A stretch of DNA of 22,722 bases from NCBI GenBank assembly GCA_021464525.1, contig JADRCO010001082.1, positions 1-22,722 on the forward strand. The letters run 5' to 3'. Below the pieces are notes generated by a model that saw nothing but the letters and a program-made list of their open reading frames with translations, searched no databases and had not been told where the DNA came from. Position numbers and translations under genes: made by a program. Shown one piece after another: positions 19,701 to 22,722 of the stretch (within the stretch, counting starts at the first letter, position 1; every line of letters starts with the position of its first letter). This stretch comes from Rhizophagus sp. LPA8_4_AMF (lineage: Eukaryota > Glomeromycota > Glomeromycetes > Glomerales > Glomeraceae).

Positions 19701-20394
19701 TTATTGAAACCTTCTTGTTGTCAGCTCATTTATATCTTGGTGAATAATATGATCATTGCTTGGCAAATCACTATCATTATAATTTTGATTGTCTGCATTT
19801 GATGAAACGGTTTGTGTTATCATTTCATTATTCCCAACGTCATTTGTGTTTCTATCACAGATCATTCGATAGAAAAGTTTTTGTTTCAAGTTATGTTCAA
19901 GATTGAATTTTTGATCTAAAGACAATAATTCTGTATCAAAATTTATTCCACACATTTCACTATTCAAAATGTTTTCTACTAGTGAATATGAAAGTAATTT
20001 ACAAGAAACATGATATCTTATAGAGGGATAACTTGGATGCTGGTAAAAAAATTCATGATCATAATGATTATGATCATTAAAAGAATCTTGTAAAATGATT
20101 TTACAAATTTACAAGATAAAATTTGACATCATTTGGTGAAAAGTAATAAAACTTTAAATAATTTAAAACTTGTAAAATCTGCTGTTGCTGCATAGTATGT
20201 ACTGCTATATCGAAAGTAGCAAAGTTACATGATGTATTAGACATATCGGTTATATTTCCATGGGACGTTATTGAAGATTCTTGGCTTTGCGTAGTTTGTT
20301 GAATTGGGTTAGAAAAATCAAATGATTCACTAGTTTCAATGCTGGAATTATTATAAATAAACGATTGTTGTAAATTTTCATCCATATTATTCAT
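19701..20394 (-). CDS. Two-exon gene for a 206-residue protein of unknown function
   Basis: Exon 1 is 20394-20113 (94 codons) and exon 2 is 20039-19701 (112 codons plus stop). The 73-nt intron has donor GTAAAT and acceptor TTTACCAG, phase 0, and removing it joins two frames that otherwise end separately. Residues 1-60 are Ser/Asn/Gln/Thr-rich and look disordered. A QQQQ run lies at about 69-72. The segment from KFYYFSPNDV through HPSYPSIRYHVSC to CGINFDTELLSLDQKFNLE (about 81-150) is hydrophobic/charged and likely the folded part. The tail (155-206) is again Asn/Asp-rich. No signal peptide, membrane helix or known motif. A decayed paralogue lies at 3973-5606 on the same strand. It is probably a lineage-restricted family; function is not inferred. 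Confidence 0.72.
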
Positions 20395-20399
20395 ATTGT

Positions 20400-20688
20400 C
20401 TTTATATGAAATAGTGAAAACAGTTAGTTATATCTCTTAAAATATAACTACAGAATTACTACTCGAAGAGTAATCTATTACGATAAAAAATGAAATGGAG
20501 AATAAAGAAAAGTTTTTTTTTGCGTTTATTAAAAAAATTCCAGATATAAATAATTTGAAAAAAAAAATATTTATACATTTTAATTGAAAAAAACAAGGAG
20601 ACATATTTCCGGTGTAACGAACCGGCGTTAAACGGAATTAAAATAATTGGGAGATGATGTTTTCTATCTAGACTAATTATTTACTTAC
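20400..20688 (-). other. Candidate 5'-UTR intron of the unknown gene
   Basis: A strong donor GTAAGT (20688-20683) precedes, on the minus strand, a TAACTAAC branch-like motif, a pyrimidine-rich stretch and an AG at 20401-20400, six bases before the ATG. Donor and branch motif are conserved in copy A, but the acceptor AG is changed to AT there. At 289 nt it is longer than other introns here. Only transcript data would settle it. Confidence 0.3.
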
Positions 20689-21049
20689 CCGTAATTCTAT
20701 TATCGATTTTAGTATAGGTTACTATATATTCATGCGAAAGATGAAATAAATCCGGCGAATTGCAGTTTGTCTTTTCAGATCAAAAAAAGGAATCATGTTA
20801 TTGCTTGTTTTCCTTTTTTTTTTTAGTCTGCTTTCCTATCATAAGATTTTTAAATTTTTAAAACTTTATTTCTAGATCACGAGAACTATTTGAGGGGATA
20901 TGTCATGCGTATTAGTCATCCGCTCTGTAAAAGTTATTGGCCAGGCGAAATAAAATAAACAAGCTATTTGGCGATTTTTTATTAAATTTTAATTAAACTT
21001 AGTAAATTTGCCAAAGGAAACTTTTTGCTGATCTGTGTATAATCACCTA

Positions 21050-21098
21050 CTGCTGAAAAAATAGCGGGGACATGCCATAAAACAGCAGATCCCCCGCT
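21050..21098. other. Interlocked stems compatible with a pseudoknot
   Basis: CTGCTG (21050-21055) pairs with CAGCAG (21083-21088), and AGCGGGG (21063-21069) with CCCCGCT (21092-21098). The order a-b-a'-b' is that of an H-type pseudoknot. Copy A keeps the same order with a shorter second stem (6170-6175, 6176-6179, 6194-6199, 6204-6207). It lies about 660 nt upstream of the unknown gene's ATG. Its function is unknown. Confidence 0.35.
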
Positions 21099-21229
21099 GA
21101 AGATAGCACACTTTGACATAGAATTGTCTGTCATAGAATACAATAAGTTCTACTTCATATTGTTTTATCGCGCCGGTTTAAATAATATTTCGATAATTAT
21201 AGACCAAATAAAATCTTAAAAAGGAGGAA

Positions 21230-22722
21230 TAAAAAAAATCTTAAAAGGTGTAACATTGCAATGATATTTAAAAAGATTTGCCTCTTACATGTAAGTGCAG
21301 AGTTCTGGCGAAATTTCTGAAACTTGTAATTGGGATAATCTTAATGCATAATGTATACCTTTACATTAAGCTACATTGCATTAACTTTGAAAAAACTTCA
21401 GGAATAACGCCTATTGAAACAACAACATTTTTAACATCACGAGATAATCGCATTTTGATCGCATTTTCAACATGTGAATATTGAATGAACAAGGTTTTCT
21501 AAATTCGACTATTTCAGTTGTCAAAAATATAAGATTTTCCGAAAATACGTGACTAAAATTATTTAGCTTATATTTAATTCTTGTTCTTTGATGTTTATTT
21601 AATACTTTATATTTACCCTTTTTTTTAGTTGCAAACTACTTCAAATTCGGAACGTTTTAATTAATATAAATAATCTATTTTTATCGCTATCTTATCTTGA
21701 TATCTTAAAAGTTTCACAGAAATTTGTATCACAATACATGAGCAGTGGGAAAAAAGAATGTTGTATCTAGATAGCGAGATACGAAATTATAAATTTTTTT
21801 TTCTTTTATGATTTCTCTACAAATAGGCAATATAATGCCTTACTTACTTACTTATTTATTTATTTATTTTTTTGTTTGTACAACACAATTGAGTTCAAAA
21901 TTAATATTTCGAATTTTTTGGAAATTTTACATAGCTGTTTATCAAAAAAAGATGAAAAATTGATATAAAATGAAGTACGTCAAAATTATATAATTGAATT
22001 TTTCTTACAGTAATTGCGATCAATGTGAATTATAAAACCGATACATGTATAAGTCCGTATTTTTCTATGTTCTGAACAACCTTAAGTCACAAAAAGGTTT
22101 CTGGAATTCCAAAAAAGAATTTTATTAAACATAATAAATTAAATATTACAGAAATAAAATTCCGAATTAAGCTAAAATTATTCCAATTTATTAATTGCAT
22201 AGTAATTAAAATTAAAGAAACGATCCCAAATTAAATATGTAGAAAGTTTAAACGGGATAACGAAATTTAATTCTTTACGTTCACTTCGGAAGTGAATTAC
22301 GTGCAATAACACTGGAAATTGTATTTTTGCATACATTTTTCTACGTTCAAGGCCAGAATTACATAATGTCACTTGCTATCATCAAAAGGACGTTATTTTG
22401 GTTTCAGTCGTAACAAAGAAAACGTGCAGTATATCTCGGATTATCCGGAATCATCCAATTGTAAAGTTTCTCTCATTACTACTTACAATAATATAAAGTT
22501 ATATTAAATTATAAATTAATTACGGTTAAATATTTTTCCAGCCCGTTTTGCAAATGTGACTATAGGTTATTGCTGTATTACTTGCATTTACTGTATAAAA
22601 ATCAATGAGATTGGCTAATGATTGAGATTTTGCTCAAGTATTGCGATCAATTAAAGTTAAATAGATAAAAATGGAAATCAACATCAACCAATACTTACAA
22701 ATTAGGATATATTATGCTTTTT
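21230..22722. other. AT-rich tail, no supported gene
   Basis: Frames of 64-68 codons (21278-21484 plus, 22178-22372 minus) have no motif or start support. A microsatellite lies at 21839-21870. GGAATTCC / GAATTTTATT / AAAATTCC motifs near 22101-22165 resemble those at 18950-19040 and may be remnants of one AT-rich element. Confidence 0.5.
21839..21870. repeat. TTAC/TTAT microsatellite
   Basis: About three CTTA/TTAC units pass into about four ATTT units and then a T run. It is a simple-sequence repeat with no partner or function seen. Confidence 0.75.

Larger units (their letters stand above)
19509..21222. repeat. Duplicated block X, copy B
   Basis: This is the same-orientation counterpart of 3703-6315 without the mobile insertions. 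It spans the intact two-exon gene at 19701-20394, its 3' flank and about 830 nt upstream. Similarity runs across coding and non-coding parts, which indicates DNA-level duplication rather than retroposition; the intron is also shared. Confidence 0.85.

Noticed and set aside
21278-21484. 68-codon plus-strand frame
   Set aside because: It starts at a non-ATG codon, and no family or splice context was found.
1-22722. tRNA or rRNA genes, CRISPR arrays, bacterial operon signals
   Set aside because: No B-box-like GGTTCGANTCC with a foldable cloverleaf, no rRNA-like blocks and no spacer-repeat arrays were seen. The split genes show the DNA is eukaryotic.

Overview
The window looks like an AT-rich fungal chromosome segment, most probably from an arbuscular mycorrhizal fungus (Glomeromycotina, Rhizophagus-like). 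Three things point that way. Coding DNA is sparse and split by short introns of 71-89 nt with GT..AG ends. The protein kinase has the N-terminal CxxC...WCxxC knuckle followed by a TKL-type kinase domain that is hugely expanded in Rhizophagus. There are also remnants resembling the equally expanded Glomeromycotina F-box family. The species call is inference from family style, not a database match.

Layout. 1-3700 has no recognisable gene but holds a striking promoter-like block (1429-1690: six 16-bp tandem repeats, a TATA box, a long hairpin and an AATAAA) and a stray terminus of a mobile element (2411). 3703-6315 (copy A) is a decayed copy of a two-exon gene of unknown function, broken by frameshifts and by a foldback-type element at about 4487-5417. 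6588-6800 is a short repeat 'Y', followed by a MITE at 6946-7213. 8050-8205 is a GC-rich island with a poly-A tract, and 8409-8470 may be a kinase remnant. 9680-11404 (minus strand) is a nine-exon gene for a seven-helix PAQR/AdipoR (Izh) receptor. About 11996-12990 is a ruined F-box-like gene. 13875-14062 is an inverted relative of the first MITE, and 14365-14693 is a coding-like spliced fragment. 15623-17376 is a four-exon TKL-type kinase, with a possible alternative C-terminal exon at 17544-17752. 17974-18325 is the second copy of Y, carrying a 134-bp TA-flanked MITE. 19509-21222 (copy B) holds the intact version of the two-exon unknown gene. The tail to 22722 is AT-rich with no supported gene.

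The intact genes are a membrane receptor/metalloenzyme, a protein kinase and a lineage-restricted unknown protein. Nothing suggests they share a pathway; the region reads as an accessory, repeat-driven neighbourhood. Its main value is that duplicated blocks A and B act as each other's empty-site control, so two transposon insertions can be dated and bounded from the sequence alone. The foldback arms are built from 16-bp repeats and the upstream promoter-like block has the same 16-bp period, which is the least expected structure here.
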